This document shows, piece by piece, positions 54,249 through 64,000 of a stretch of 64,000 nt of DNA. Source of the DNA: Leishmania infantum JPCM5 (taxonomy: Eukaryota > Euglenozoa > Kinetoplastea > Trypanosomatida > Trypanosomatidae); contig NC_009391.2 in NCBI RefSeq assembly GCF_000002875.2, positions 1 to 64,000 on the forward strand, read 5' to 3'. Below the pieces are notes generated by a model. That model was not told where the DNA came from, ran no database searches, and worked only from the letters and a program-made list of their open reading frames with translations. A program made the translations under genes and the position numbers. The stretch's first letter is position 1. Each line of letters starts with the position of its first letter.

Positions 54249-56219
54249 ATGTCGATGCAGCTCTTCAGCTTCGGGCACCCGTGCGAGCACCAGTTGCACA
54301 GGGCGTGCATTGGCGGATTGAACTGCCCACTGAACGGCTACCCAGACACGTGGTGCTGCAGTTTTATCAAGGGCAAGATCAACTTCAAGCGCGACCGCCC
54401 ATGCGAAGGGCCGAGGTGCCACTGGGACTACGTGCACCCCTCACAGAGCCAGTTCGATGAGGTGACACAAGTGCTCGAGCAGAGCCGTCCCATCGCCGCC
54501 AAGCTGGACGAGGCGAGCGACACCGATCTACTTTCCTTCAACATCAGCAACCCGCATATTATCGACACCGTGCAGTGCGCGCTACACATGATGCGGCATC
54601 CGCCCAGCGTGTGCGCTCGCCGAGTCGGTCAGCTGCTCGCCTACGCCGCCCTCTTGGCCGGTGATCAGGACGTCTTTGTCCAGCTGCTGAAGACTATGAA
54701 GAAACCTGTCGACGGCTACATCCTCGGCGCGTATGCGTTCCTGAGACAGGGCAAGGCTGGCCATGTCGGCAGTGCGGGCAAGGGCGGAAGCGGCAACGGC
54801 AGCGGTGTAAAGAAGCAGAACAAGAAGAAGGACGGCAAGGAGGACATCACGGCAACGCTCGCGAACATTATGGTCGAGCTCATGAACGCAGCGCTCAGCC
54901 TCGGCGGCCAGCTCGTCGATCGCGAGGATCAACACGTGCTGCAGGCAATGCTCATCCAGGCACTCTCCACATACCCGAAGAGCGACAAGCGGCACCAAGA
55001 AATGCTGGAAAAAGCCGTCGCTAAGTTTGGCCACCGTAGGCTCGAGGACGAGGAAGAGGCGGCGGCTGTCAAGCGCGAGGCGGCGAAGAAGGAGACAGCG
55101 ACGACGGCGAGCGTGGCAACGAGTGTCGCCGCCCCCACAGTCGCCGCAACACCACTGACAACCAGGCAGGAACCAACGGAGACCCCCGCCCCGACTGCCG
55201 TCACCGCCACTGCTAGCGCTGGCAGCGCTGCCTCTGCCATCGCCGCTATCAACGAGAGCGTAGATCCTGCCACTGGTGAGGAGACGGCCACTGTGACGGC
55301 ATCACACGTCCCCGCAGCAGCTACAGCGACCGCCGAAGCAGCAGCGGCGCCGGCAGCTCAAGCCGCCGCCGGTGTTGCTCGCATTCCCTCACGGAGCAGT
55401 TTCGCCGCCGCCGCACCAGGAGCTGCTGCGGCGGACGGCTCAATGAGGGCTGCCGTCCCCACAGTGCTGCCCGCATTAGCGGGAGATGCCGTGGCGATGC
55501 TGACTGGCACCAGCTCCGCTGCTGCCGCCCAACTCATCGGCATTGCGACACCAAAGCCGACTGTCTCTTCCATCCCCGGCACACCCAGCCGAGCAGCCCC
55601 TTCGACACCTGGCGCTACTCCAGGGCCTATCACGTTCAGCACGGCCATTCAAGTCCAACAGCATAATGTGATGCCGGTGCCGATCAATGCGCTAGCGGGA
55701 CAAGTTTCCGCGATGGGTGCTCCGGGCCTGCAGGCTACGACAGCTTCTGCGACTCCAGCAGCTTCTACACCCGCGCCGGCACGCACGGCGATAGTTGGCA
55801 TCAGCAAGCTTCACCCGTACTTGGCCGGGCGTGCCGCGAATATGAGAGACGAGGTGCCCGGGCTGTCCCCGATTTACGACCCCAAGAGCCACTCCTCGGG
55901 ACTGTTCATCTGCGGCGGGCAGTTCACCGTGGAGCCGCTTGTGTGGAACTACGCTCCGCTGGGCGATGCTGCTGCGAATCGACGCTTGGACAGTCCTACG
56001 CGTGAGTACATGAGGATCAAGGAGGAGAACCGCCAGCGGCACAGAGAAGCGAGGGAGGCGCAGGCGGCGCGCCTCGCTGCGATCGCAGCCGGCAACCTCG
56101 CGTCTACCTCGGAGCGCTTCCCAAACACCTTCTCAATCAACTTGGCTGATAGCGAGGACTTCTGTGGATGGAACGACCCGGAGTGGCAAGGCTCTTCCTC
56201 CGACTTTTCCTTCGACTAG
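54249..56219 (+). CDS. N-terminal cysteine/histidine zinc-finger protein, 656 aa
   Basis: Probable RNA-binding regulator. The N-terminal 70 residues carry clustered Cys and His: HPCEHQLHRACIGGLNC, WCCSF and PCEGPRCHWDYVHPS, the last resembling the CCCH zinc-finger pattern (C-x4-C-x5-H) typical of trypanosomatid post-transcriptional regulators. Residues 75-215 form a helical domain (IDTVQCALHMMRHPPSVC, QLLAYAALLAGDQDVFVQLL). A basic linker KKQNKKKDGKED and a second helical part follow, then about 280 residues of A/T/P-rich low complexity. The C-terminus is conserved-looking again (ISKLHPYLAGRAANMRDEVP, ERFPNTFSINLADSEDFCGW, acidic tail). The first ATG after the likely acceptor is at 54249. The exact family is not recognised; the target mRNAs cannot be inferred. 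Confidence 0.75.
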   Translation: MSMQLFSFGHPCEHQLHRACIGGLNCPLNGYPDTWCCSFIKGKINFKRDRPCEGPRCHWDYVHPSQSQFDEVTQVLEQSRPIAAKLDEASDTDLLSFNISNPHIIDTVQCALHMMRHPPSVCARRVGQLLAYAALLAGDQDVFVQLLKTMKKPVDGYILGAYAFLRQGKAGHVGSAGKGGSGNGSGVKKQNKKKDGKEDITATLANIMVELMNAALSLGGQLVDREDQHVLQAMLIQALSTYPKSDKRHQEMLEKAVAKFGHRRLEDEEEAAAVKREAAKKETATTASVATSVAAPTVAATPLTTRQEPTETPAPTAVTATASAGSAASAIAAINESVDPATGEETATVTASHVPAAATATAEAAAAPAAQAAAGVARIPSRSSFAAAAPGAAAADGSMRAAVPTVLPALAGDAVAMLTGTSSAAAAQLIGIATPKPTVSSIPGTPSRAAPSTPGATPGPITFSTAIQVQQHNVMPVPINALAGQVSAMGAPGLQATTASATPAASTPAPARTAIVGISKLHPYLAGRAANMRDEVPGLSPIYDPKSHSSGLFICGGQFTVEPLVWNYAPLGDAAANRRLDSPTREYMRIKEENRQRHREAREAQAARLAAIAAGNLASTSERFPNTFSINLADSEDFCGWNDPEWQGSSSDFSFD

Positions 56220-57081
56220 AGGGCGACCATAGCGAAAAAAGGCGGCGGTGGTTGCGTGCATGCGTGCGTGTGCGTGTGTGTGTCCCTCTCTCTACTCGCG
56301 TCTACGAATTAAGTTCGTCGTGCTGTGCCTTCAAGCCTAAGAGCGCACGCACCCGCATCACACGCAGAGTCGCGCAGGTGTGTGTGTGTGTGTGTATGTG
56401 ATGTGTGGTACTCTGTCGTTTTGTGCATGTCGCTGTGGACGGGTGCCCGGTGCTGCGCGCTGCAGGCGACGGAGTGGTGGACGATAAACGAGGAAACAAA
56501 GTATCGCATCAGTGCGTAAAGGGGCGGAGAGGGGGGTCGAGGGACGGCGCGCAGGCGACTTTGTCTTCGGCTCCTGTCTTTCTCTGTCTCGCCCACGGGT
56601 GAGTCGCAGACACGCGCGCCCGTTTTTTCTTCCTTCGCACCCGTCCCCACCCACAACATCTAGAAAGCGAAGGGAGGAGGGCACTTGTGCGGTTCCCCTT
56701 GTGTGGGGGCCCGAGCGTGCGTGCGCGACTCTATAGATGAGCACTGGCATCTTGCCCCATCCGGCAGCAGTACATCTTTCACGATGCTGTCTCCTTCCCC
56801 TCTCACCACATTCGTTTCGCTGCTCTCCTTTGCCCTCTTGCGTGCGTGCCGTGCGGCCCCCTCCGCATGTGCCGTGTACACTTCCTCACCACGCCCCGCT
56901 GCACGCGCAGTGAGGTGTATCTCTCCTTCTCTGGCACACGTGTGGATTAAACCAGAATAAACGCCAACAGACGATAAGGACATCGCTTACGTAAAGCAAC
57001 GCGTGCGTGTGCCCGTCTTTCCTGTCTGCTCTCGCTTTCACCTTGAACTACAAAACACCTGCACGTCGTGCGACACGCATC
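56220..57081. other. Intergenic region before the DEAD-box helicase
   Basis: No gene on the plus strand. TG runs at 56268-56282 and 56380-56398. The minus-strand open frame entering from the right is the shadow of the helicase. Confidence 0.5.
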
Positions 57082-58468
57082 ATGTCGGACTACGGCGACG
57101 CTCAGCACAACGGCGGCGACAGCGGTGGCCGCGGCGAGGGTGGCTACGGCGGTCCCCGTGATGGTGGCTACGGTGGCGGCTATGGAGGCGGTCGTGGCGG
57201 GGATCGCTACCGCAGCGGCGGCTACGGTGGTGGCCGTGGCTACGGTGGCGGCTACGGCGGCGGCCGCGGTGGAGATCGCTACCATGACCGCCACGGCGGC
57301 TTGGGCTCCAACCTGCACCGGATCGACTGGGACGCCGTGCAGAAGGTGGCGACGCAATGGAACTTCTACAAACCGCAGAAGCCGCGCAGCGAGGAGGAGA
57401 TTGCGACGTGGCTGCGCGAGAACAGCATCACCATCTACGGTGACCGCGTGCCGCAGCCGATGCTCGAATTTTCCGACCTGGTTGCCCCGGATGCCATTCA
57501 TCAGGCTTTCATGGACGCCGGATTCCAGAAGCCGACCCCGATTCAGTCCGTCGCCTGGCCGGTCCTGTTGAACTCGCGTGACATCGTCGGCGTGGCCAAG
57601 ACAGGCTCTGGCAAGACGATGGCCTTCATGATTCCCGCGGCCCTGCACATTATGGCGCAGCCTCCGCTGCAGCCTGGCGACGGTCCCATCGCCCTCGTCC
57701 TCGCCCCGACCCGCGAACTGGCGGTGCAGATCGAGACAGAGACACGCAAGGCTTTGACGCGCGTGCCGAGCATTATGACGACGTGCGTGTATGGCGGCAC
57801 CCCGAAGGGGCCGCAGCAGCGCGCCCTGCGCGCCGGTGTGCACGTCTGCATTGCAACGCCAGGTCGCCTGATTGACCTGCTGGAGACGAACTGCACGAAT
57901 CTGCTGCGTGTCACCTACCTCACCCTCGACGAGGCGGATCGCATGCTTGATATGGGTTTCGAAGACCAAATCCGCAAGATCTGCTCTCAGATTCGCACAG
58001 ACCGCCAGACGCTCATGTTCTCGGCGACGTGGCCGCGCGAGATCCGAAACCTCGCCGCCAGCTTCCAGAAGGACTTTGTCCGTGTACACATCGGCTCCGA
58101 GGAGCTTGTGGCCAACGCTGATGTCCACCAGCACGTCTTCGTCGTTGAGGGATATCACAAGGAGGAGAAGATGGAGGAGATTCTTCGCCAGGTCGGACCG
58201 CAGCGCGTACTCGTCTTTGTGAAGACAAAGAAGTCGTGCGACATTTTGCAGGACCGCCTTGGCCGCGCGCTGCGGCAGACGGTGCTCGCCATTCACGGTG
58301 ACAAGCTGCAGTCCAGCCGCGACTACGTACTGGACCGCTTCCGCAAAGACGAGCGCGCGATCCTCGTCGCCACCGACGTGGCGGCGCGCGGTCTCGATAT
58401 CAAGGACTTGGACGTGGTGGTGAATTACGATATGCCACTGAACATCGAAGATTATGTGCATCGTATTG
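57082..58468 (+). CDS. DBP2/DDX5-like DEAD-box RNA helicase, exon 1 (gene incomplete)
   Basis: ATP-dependent RNA helicase with a glycine-rich G-G-Y/R-G-G N-terminus (about residues 10-75). Helicase motifs in order: Q motif FQKPTPIQSVAWPVLL, Walker A AKTGSGKT (172-179), PTRELA, TPGR, DEAD (283-286), SAT (314-316), then domain 2 with VATDVAARGLD and YVHRIG (about 458-463). Motif VI should continue RTGRAG, but the frame instead reads into GMLTDFRPLTVSLAP and stops at 58539. The switch coincides with GTATGT at 58469-58474, a consensus 5' splice site, giving exon 1 of 462 codons plus one base (phase 1). A DEAD/H-box helicase is one of the two well-known cis-spliced genes of trypanosomatids. No exon 2 is readable up to the N gap or beyond. 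Start ATG at 57082. Confidence 0.85.
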
Positions 58469-59500
58469 GTATGTTGACGGACTTCCGCCCTCTCACGGTA
58501 TCGCTAGCCCCGATCCCCTCTGTGTATCTGTCTCTGTGAGTGTGTGTGTGTGCCGCTTTCTCTTCTGTTGTGTCTCATTGTGCTACCCGTGCTGTCGCAC
58601 CACGCCTGCAACTGCCTCTGCCGCGGACATCGCCACCTTCTTTCCTTCCACCTCGCTCGCGTCTTCTTCAGCTTGCCAAATCCGCTTATGCTAATGTGTG
58701 TTGGCTGGTGGTTGTGGTGACGACGAGAGGCCACGAGCGCGGCCAGGAACTCCAGCGGTGGGTGAGTGTGTGTGGGGTGGACGGTTGCAGGAGTCGCGAA
58801 GGTACAAGTACACGAATGGGCTCAACGGGAGAGGACGAGCGAAGCAGTGAAGCATGTGTGCGTGCGCTCTCACAAACTCTAAACGAACATAGTACTCCTG
58901 GAGAAGATGTGCTGCACATACCGCCATCGCTGCAGGAGAGGGAGGGGGACGGTGTAGAAAGGAATGCGGCAGCCGGTGATCACTCAACGGCAGGTGATGC
59001 GAGAGGAGGGCTCGAGAGAGCGACTTGGAAAAGGAGTATTGCACTCGCTCGCACGCCTACCGTTGCGCCATCTCTTGTTCGCCCCGTGCAGCCGTCCCCC
59101 TCTCCACTGACACTTCTACACACACACACACACACACATACACACGCATGCTGCACGCACACGCACGCACACACACACACGCGCAGACACACGGATACAA
59201 CAGAAAAACCATAGCAACCCGGTGATACATGACCGCCCACCCCCACCCTTCCGCCACCACCACCACCCGCACACCTTCACCCACGCTTCCGCAAGGTCTG
59301 GCTTTGCCTTCTTCCTTCTACCTCGCTCTCTGTGTTTCTGTCTCTCTCACGCTCTCACTCTCGCGCGCTCCTTGTCTTCCGTGCCGCCCACAGCAGCCTC
59401 GCACGGCCTTCGTTGCCCTTGTCGCTGGCGCTATGGTCTCACTCGCTCCATCGCCTCCCCGGGCCACCACCCGGCACCACCTCATCCTCACGCATATGCG
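58469..59500 (+). other. Probable cis-intron of the helicase gene (5' part up to the gap)
   Basis: Begins with GTATGT directly at the break in motif VI. The sequence is intron-like: no coding pattern, TG/CA runs (58538-58552, 59120-59190), and a strong pyrimidine-rich zone at 59280-59395 ending CCCACAG at 59391-59397. None of the three frames after that AG restores helicase sequence, so the true 3' splice site and exon 2 are either inside the N gap or not in this assembly. The alternative is a truncated gene using the stop at 58539. Confidence 0.65.
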
Positions 59501-59600
59501 NNNNNNNNNNNNNNNNNNNNNNNNNNNNNNNNNNNNNNNNNNNNNNNNNNNNNNNNNNNNNNNNNNNNNNNNNNNNNNNNNNNNNNNNNNNNNNNNNNNN
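59501..59600. other. Assembly gap, 100 N
   Basis: Exactly 100 N, the customary placeholder for a gap of unknown size. It follows a repeat- and C-rich stretch and probably hides the second exon of the helicase. Confidence 0.98.
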
Positions 59601-61004
59601 CCCACCCTCCTCCTCAGAGTGGGGCGGGGGGCTGGGCAGCGCGGCTGGCCACAAGGCGCCGTGGCGACGGTGCCCCGGCCGCGGACAAAGCAGCCGGACA
59701 GCGCGGGGTCATCCAGTGAAATCCCAGTGGCCCCGTCTGCGCTGTGCCCTGTCGGCGTGCCGTTGTCCCTTGCGCGCGTCGAGCATCCGTCGCTCGGCCC
59801 GCCATTTGGGATGGCCCTGGCCCGGTCGCGTCGTCCCTTTCCCGTCCCGCACCCGGCGGCGCGAGCCGGCACCCATCCCAATAACGCGAGGGCTGGTGGG
59901 CGACGCCGTCCGGCACCTGATCGAAAACCCCCGTGCAACCAGGTAACCCTTAACCGTGTGGCCACGCGTGGGGTGCATCCTTCGAGTGGAGACATGGCAG
60001 AAAAGCCAGGGCGCAGCTGCCGCAGCCTTGTCCTTTAGAACTGGGGAAAGAGGGCCTACACACCTATCCGCGTGCCGCGCCGTGGCGTATTGGCACGGAG
60101 GCGCCAGCGCCGTGACTCCTTTACGCCTGCTGCGCTGGGGTGCTGAAAGCCCGGGGGACCGAGTGCCTTGGCAAGCAAGTCGTGGTGGTCGCGTGCGTTT
60201 TTTCTGGGAAACACTTGCGCTGAAAATTGGTGGGGGCGATCGGGGCATTAGCACCGTTTGATGTCGTTGGCCCCATGGCAATTTCAGTGCGCACAGCGCG
60301 GGGGGTGGGTCCGTGGTTGCCTTCGACGTCGGCGAAACGCTGGTGAAGCTGAAAAAAAACAGGCGGATGCGCATATATGTTGAATCGCGGGCAGGATTCT
60401 TAGGGGGCCTGCCCAGGGCGTGGTCATGACCGCGGGTCTCCCCGGCACGGCGCCAGTTCAGACCTGTCAGCAGACGCGAAGAGTCGGCAGCAGCACAGGG
60501 GTGAGGGCAGGCTACGGGCTTTTGGCTTACCTACAAAGAGTGGTGGCTGGGGAGTGGGATGCTAATTCGGGGCGGCCTTGATGATCATGAAGGTCGCTGT
60601 TTCGTTTCGGGAAAGGGGATGCCGCCGCTCAGAAATCCTGAAAGGGTTTTTGACCCTGGCTTTCAGGTAGTTTTGGGCTAAGGTGCAGTAAGTCAAGGGG
60701 GCGAAAGTGTGTGTCTAAATTTTTGTCGAGTAGGCGAAAAGCAAATCTTTATATCCGACCGTTCAAATTTGGCTAGCTGAGACGACTTTCTTACCCCTTG
60801 GCAGAATTGAGGAAGCGAAGCATATGGATTGCTTTCGGCGCTATTTATATGAGGATGTGCGCAGCCTAAGTTATTTTTCTTAATCTTTTTTCCATTTTCG
60901 ATAAAGGGTTTTCCGACTGACTGTAATATATGTGTATTTTCTCGTTACTGCGCGGGTAAAAGGCGACTCCTTTTTCCGTGAAACCTGAGGGTCCTGTGTC
61001 CGCC
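59601..61004. other. Unidentified sequence right of the gap
   Basis: The first 850 bp are GC-rich with many open frames but no recognised protein. From about 60540 base composition falls and stops become frequent (A/T-rich at 60710-60960). No supported gene; it could contain further decayed retroelement sequence, which I could not confirm. Confidence 0.4.
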
Positions 61005-61540
61005 CTGGATGGGGACGGGAAGCCCTCCAACTCATATCCCTTCTAAATGTCGAGGCACTTCTCGTGACGACATTTCCCGATGCCCACCACAAAGGGCGGG
61101 GGTCAGCGCGATGCGCCGCTGGTGTCGGCGGGGGGGGTCCTGGACGGCGTGGCATCGGGGAAACCTGCCGCAGCGAGCACGTCTGCGCCACCCATGTGAT
61201 GCGCAAAGTGTCCGCGCGACTGGAGCGTATCCCACCCGGCCTTCACACTGCGCGCTGGTGTGGGGGAGCCTGCACCCCCCGAGGTGGGTGCGCCGCGGTT
61301 TGGCAAGCGAAATGGGAGAGGCTTTGGGGCAACCTACGGAGCGGGGGGATGGGCTGAGTATGAGTCAGGGGCGATGCTCTCCGATGACTGGATCGGTGCG
61401 TTGCTCTACCGCGTGTGTGCCCGCGGCTGCTTCGCACTACGTGGATGGGGTCTGAGGTGCGGGGGGAGGCGGGCAGAGCGGCGCTTGGCCTGAAGTTGCG
61501 TGCCAGAGAAGGGGTGAGCTGCAAAAATGTTTTTCTTGCC
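61005..61540 (+). mobile_element. SIDER-like retroposon, copy D (degenerate)
   Basis: Degenerate relative of copies A to C in the same orientation. Shared stretches in the same order include GTCCTGGACGGCGTGG, AAAGTGTCCGCGCGACT, GAGCGTATCCCAC, CGCTGGTGTGGGG and GGTGCGGGG, with substitutions and indels between them and extra sequence in the 3' half. It ends near GCCAGAGAAGGGGTGAGCTG, followed by a short A-run. Clearly much older than copies B and C. Confidence 0.65.
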
Positions 61541-62250
61541 AACTGCGGCTGCTTCAGGTACTGACGCCTGGCAGAGAGGTGGATGCTTTGCTTGGCGATG
61601 TAGGCCTCGGCTGGTAGAGGATGGATTCAAGCGTCTGTGCGGCTGTCATCTTTTTGGAAATCAGCGGCGTGTTACTCTTTGCTGAGTATCCACTTGCCCG
61701 GTGTGGTGCACACGTTGCGATTTTCCTTTCCACATAATTATACTGAAGAGATCGCAGCGATGTTTGCAGCCATAGAGAGAAATTAAGACAGTTGTGGAGT
61801 TTGTGTTGCAAGTCGCGCGCGTGGCGATTTCCTTTTTTTTTCTGTGCAGCTGTGAAATTCTGTTCTCGTTCAGGTTTCTTGGTGTTCGACTTTCAAATGT
61901 CTGTAGGACAGTCAAGTTCTTTAATACACAGACTTGTTTCTTCGTTGTTGCAACGGGCAAGCCTTTTTTTTTCAATCTACCATTTGCCGACCTTTGGTCA
62001 CCTTCGGTCAGCGTTTTCCCAGCACATTCATCTCACTTGACGCATTGTTTCGCGATGCAGCCTATCAACAAGAGAGAGACAAGAAGCGTATGAGGACGCG
62101 GCGCAGGGTACCTTCGTGCTCATTTCTGTGTGGGTTGCAACCCGATCTTGTCTCGTTTTCCATAATTCTATGTAGCTCTCACCCATATTTCTTTCCGCCT
62201 CGTTTCTCTCTGTTGGCTCTTTTCTAGTCCAGATAGCCAGATCATGTACA
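61541..62250. other. TSR1 upstream region
   Basis: No firm gene. A short minus-strand frame (61554-61811) includes MTAAQTLESILYQPRP, which looks protein-like but has no recognised relative. T-rich tracts at 61829-61841 and 61963-61975 and pyrimidine-rich sequence at 62190-62226 followed by AG at 62227-62228 could serve TSR1 trans-splicing. Confidence 0.45.
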
Positions 62251-64000
62251 ATGGCTCGGAACAAAGAACATAAGCAGCGCTTCGCGTCAAAGCACGCACT
62301 GGCTGACAAATCCAAGGGCCGGCAACTGCAGAGCAAGCAGTGCAACGTAAAGGCTGGGACTTCCGCTCACAACAAGGAGCGTTCAAAGCAGATAGCTGCT
62401 GCAATACGTGACAAGCGTGCCCGTGCAGCTCTGGAGCAGCGGCGCCTGGGGAGCGCTGACGGAATACCTCGTATTGTCGGCATTGTTCCCGCCAACGAGT
62501 CCGGAAACACGGAAGAAATTCTTCAGGGATTCTGCAAGAGCCTGCATGCGGATTTTCCAGGTGGCGATCAACCGTTCAGTGTTGTGTCAAAGGAAAGGAA
62601 AGTGGCTTTCACATTTGTCTGCGAAAAGAACTGCAACGATCAGGACTGCATCGACGTCGCGAAAGTGAGTGATTTTATGGTGCTTACACTGGACTGTTCA
62701 CAGGCTGTACAAAATACTATCCGTGAGCTTCAAGATACCCGCGCTTTCACGGGTGAAGACGGAGCAGAGACGATTGCGACAACTTGGTTCAGCGACATTG
62801 GTCTGTGCATCACCGACTACACGCGCGATCTCGTTGCGGCCATCAACTCTCAGGGTACCCCAAGCGTTGTCGTCATAATTCAGAACCTGCACACCTTCGC
62901 CGACCGCCAACGACAGAAGGTGCTGAAGATCCACCAGCGCTATTTCAACTCTGTTCTGAGTGACACAACGAAAGTCATGCCCGCGGTCAGCCAAGACGAC
63001 TACACCAACATTCTACGCCACATGCAGGTGTCGAAAATCCGGACCCTGAAATGGAGAGATCAACATCCATACATGGCAGTGGAGGAGAAGGCTTACAATC
63101 CTGAAACCCAGGAGCTTACAATCACGGGCCATTTGCGTGGTATGCCTCTTTCTGCTACACAGCTTGTGCATCTAACAAATCACGGTACTTTTCAAGTTTG
63201 CAAGATCGAGGAAGTGCGGAAGGGCGATGAGCGAGTGCTCATTGAGACATCTGAGGCAGAACAGCGAGAATCGCTCCAGCAAGTTCAAGCGAATTCGACT
63301 CTCGAGGACGATGGTTTTCCAACTGACGCCGACGTGCTTTATCACCAGGAAATTGCTGGGACTCACAAGATTCGCGTACCGGCTGGCGTTTCCAGCGATC
63401 AAGCGGCGTGGTACGACACAGAGGAGAACATCGTGAAGGACAATGCACCGGTGCATCAGCACATTACTATGGATGATGAGGACGCCTTTGCCGGGGATGC
63501 CATGTCTCACCGCACGACACAAACCGATGTCGATTTTCTCAAGGCTGAGGATGTTGTTCGTCTGGAGCGCATGACAGACGAGGAGCGGATACTGGAAATG
63601 GAAAAGCTGAAGGAACTGAGCGAGGAGGAGGCTTGGAATCCAGATATGGTAGAAACTCCTGTTAACATACCTGCGAGGCAGCGTTTTGCAAAGTACCGTG
63701 GAATGAAGAGTTTCCACACAGGCAGGTGGGATCCGGCGGAGAACTTGCCTCCACAGTACGCTTACATCTACAAGCTTCAGGGGTACTCTCGTATTCGCGA
63801 GAGCGCAATTGACGCATGCGAAGGAGGCATGGCTGAGGTAGGCATGCGCATCGCCATCACACTCGTCAACGTCCCTCAAAGCGTTTGGAATGCCTGTGAA
63901 CGATGCCTTCTTATTGCTTCCGGCCAGCTGCAGCACGAGCAAAAGTGGTCTGTGCTGCACTTCCAGGTTCAGAGGGCGTCGGAGCTCGATGAGCCTATCA
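62251..64000 (+). CDS. TSR1: Ribosome biogenesis protein TSR1 (5' part, cut by window edge)
   Basis: Homologue of TSR1, a GTPase-like but inactive relative of BMS1 that binds pre-40S particles and is needed for 20S pre-rRNA maturation. Manual translation from the ATG at 62251 gives 583 uninterrupted codons to the window edge; complete family members have about 800. The basic N-terminus MARNKEHKQRFASKHALADK is followed by a translation-factor-like domain (DFMVLTLDCSQ, PSVVVIIQNLH), an acidic central part (HITMDDEDAFAG, ERMTDEERILEMEKLKELSE) and the family hallmark RGMKSFHTGRWDPAENLPPQ near residue 500. Codons carry more A/T in third positions than the genes between 18 and 59 kb. No frameshift seen; the C-terminal barrel lies beyond the window. 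Confidence 0.92.
   Translation, partial: MARNKEHKQRFASKHALADKSKGRQLQSKQCNVKAGTSAHNKERSKQIAAAIRDKRARAALEQRRLGSADGIPRIVGIVPANESGNTEEILQGFCKSLHADFPGGDQPFSVVSKERKVAFTFVCEKNCNDQDCIDVAKVSDFMVLTLDCSQAVQNTIRELQDTRAFTGEDGAETIATTWFSDIGLCITDYTRDLVAAINSQGTPSVVVIIQNLHTFADRQRQKVLKIHQRYFNSVLSDTTKVMPAVSQDDYTNILRHMQVSKIRTLKWRDQHPYMAVEEKAYNPETQELTITGHLRGMPLSATQLVHLTNHGTFQVCKIEEVRKGDERVLIETSEAEQRESLQQVQANSTLEDDGFPTDADVLYHQEIAGTHKIRVPAGVSSDQAAWYDTEENIVKDNAPVHQHITMDDEDAFAGDAMSHRTTQTDVDFLKAEDVVRLERMTDEERILEMEKLKELSEEEAWNPDMVETPVNIPARQRFAKYRGMKSFHTGRWDPAENLPPQYAYIYKLQGYSRIRESAIDACEGGMAEVGMRIAITLVNVPQSVWNACERCLLIASGQLQHEQKWSVLHFQVQRASELDEPI

Noticed and set aside
56947..58461. Minus-strand open frame of 504 codons
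   Set aside because: Exact antisense shadow of the GC-rich helicase exon; its A/T/V-rich start mirrors the glycine-rich repeat.
59290..59500. Helicase exon 2 after the AG at 59396-59397
   Set aside because: All three frames were read; none gives RTGRAG or any helicase-like continuation, although one begins RTAF by coincidence.
59229..60374. Open frames of up to 269 codons spanning the N gap
   Set aside because: They include the unknown residues of the gap and unrelated sequence on both sides; no family recognised.
61554..61811. Minus-strand 85-codon frame upstream of TSR1
   Set aside because: Only a short segment looks protein-like; no downstream continuation and no family, so not listed as a gene.

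Overview
The window is the left end of a nuclear chromosome of a trypanosomatid, most likely Leishmania or another Leishmaniinae species. The signs are terminal CCCTAA telomere repeats mixed with the Leishmania-type octamer CCAGTACA and a conserved subtelomeric block, intron-poor genes lying head to tail on one strand, pyrimidine tracts with AG trans-splice acceptors in front of start codons, long TG/CA- and C-rich intergenic regions, and SIDER-like retroposons in 3' flanks. Gene content and order (ATG7, ISY1, DOT1, alpha-adaptin, later a DEAD-box helicase) agree, from memory, with the left end of Leishmania chromosome 7. Species was not determined.

Layout: 1-1316 is a composite telomere with four rounds of octamer array, conserved block and CCCTAA array. 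1317-4404 is gene-poor subtelomere. ATG7 (4405-6582) is the only intact minus-strand gene and is read toward the telomere. Behind it lie two decayed minus-strand FAD-dependent oxidoreductase pseudogenes (about 7478-8760 and 9369-10660), then a presumed divergent strand-switch region up to 11.7 kb. Everything further right is on the plus strand: ISY1 splicing factor, DOT1 histone H3 methyltransferase, a decayed M20 peptidase pseudogene, a conserved hypothetical, AP-2 alpha-adaptin, an SLC35F-like transporter, a hypothetical of 897 aa, a giant Rav1/DmX-like protein of 3607 aa, a RING/TRAF/MATH protein, a short SDHAF4-like protein, an N-terminal zinc-finger protein, exon 1 of a DBP2-like DEAD-box helicase, a 100-N assembly gap, and the 5' part of TSR1 running off the right edge.

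The strongest unusual signals are: (i) the helicase reading frame breaks inside motif VI exactly at a GTATGT, a consensus 5' splice site, so the gene is very probably one of the rare cis-spliced trypanosomatid genes, with exon 2 lost in or near the gap; (ii) two 480-bp SIDER-like copies 26.6 kb apart differ at only two bases, far closer than expected for an old degenerate family, while a third is a mosaic and a fourth is decayed; (iii) a telomere-proximal cluster of three metabolic-enzyme pseudogenes; (iv) base and codon composition that appears less GC-rich at the left end and again right of the gap than in the middle, so the join across the gap needs checking.

Genes in polycistronic units like this are generally not functionally related. 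Recurring themes are membrane traffic and organelle function (ATG7, AP-2 alpha, Rav1/DmX for V-ATPase assembly, SDHAF4) and RNA or chromatin work (ISY1, DOT1, DEAD helicase, TSR1). Start codons were moved from longest open frames to the first ATG downstream of a plausible splice acceptor where the sequence allowed it.
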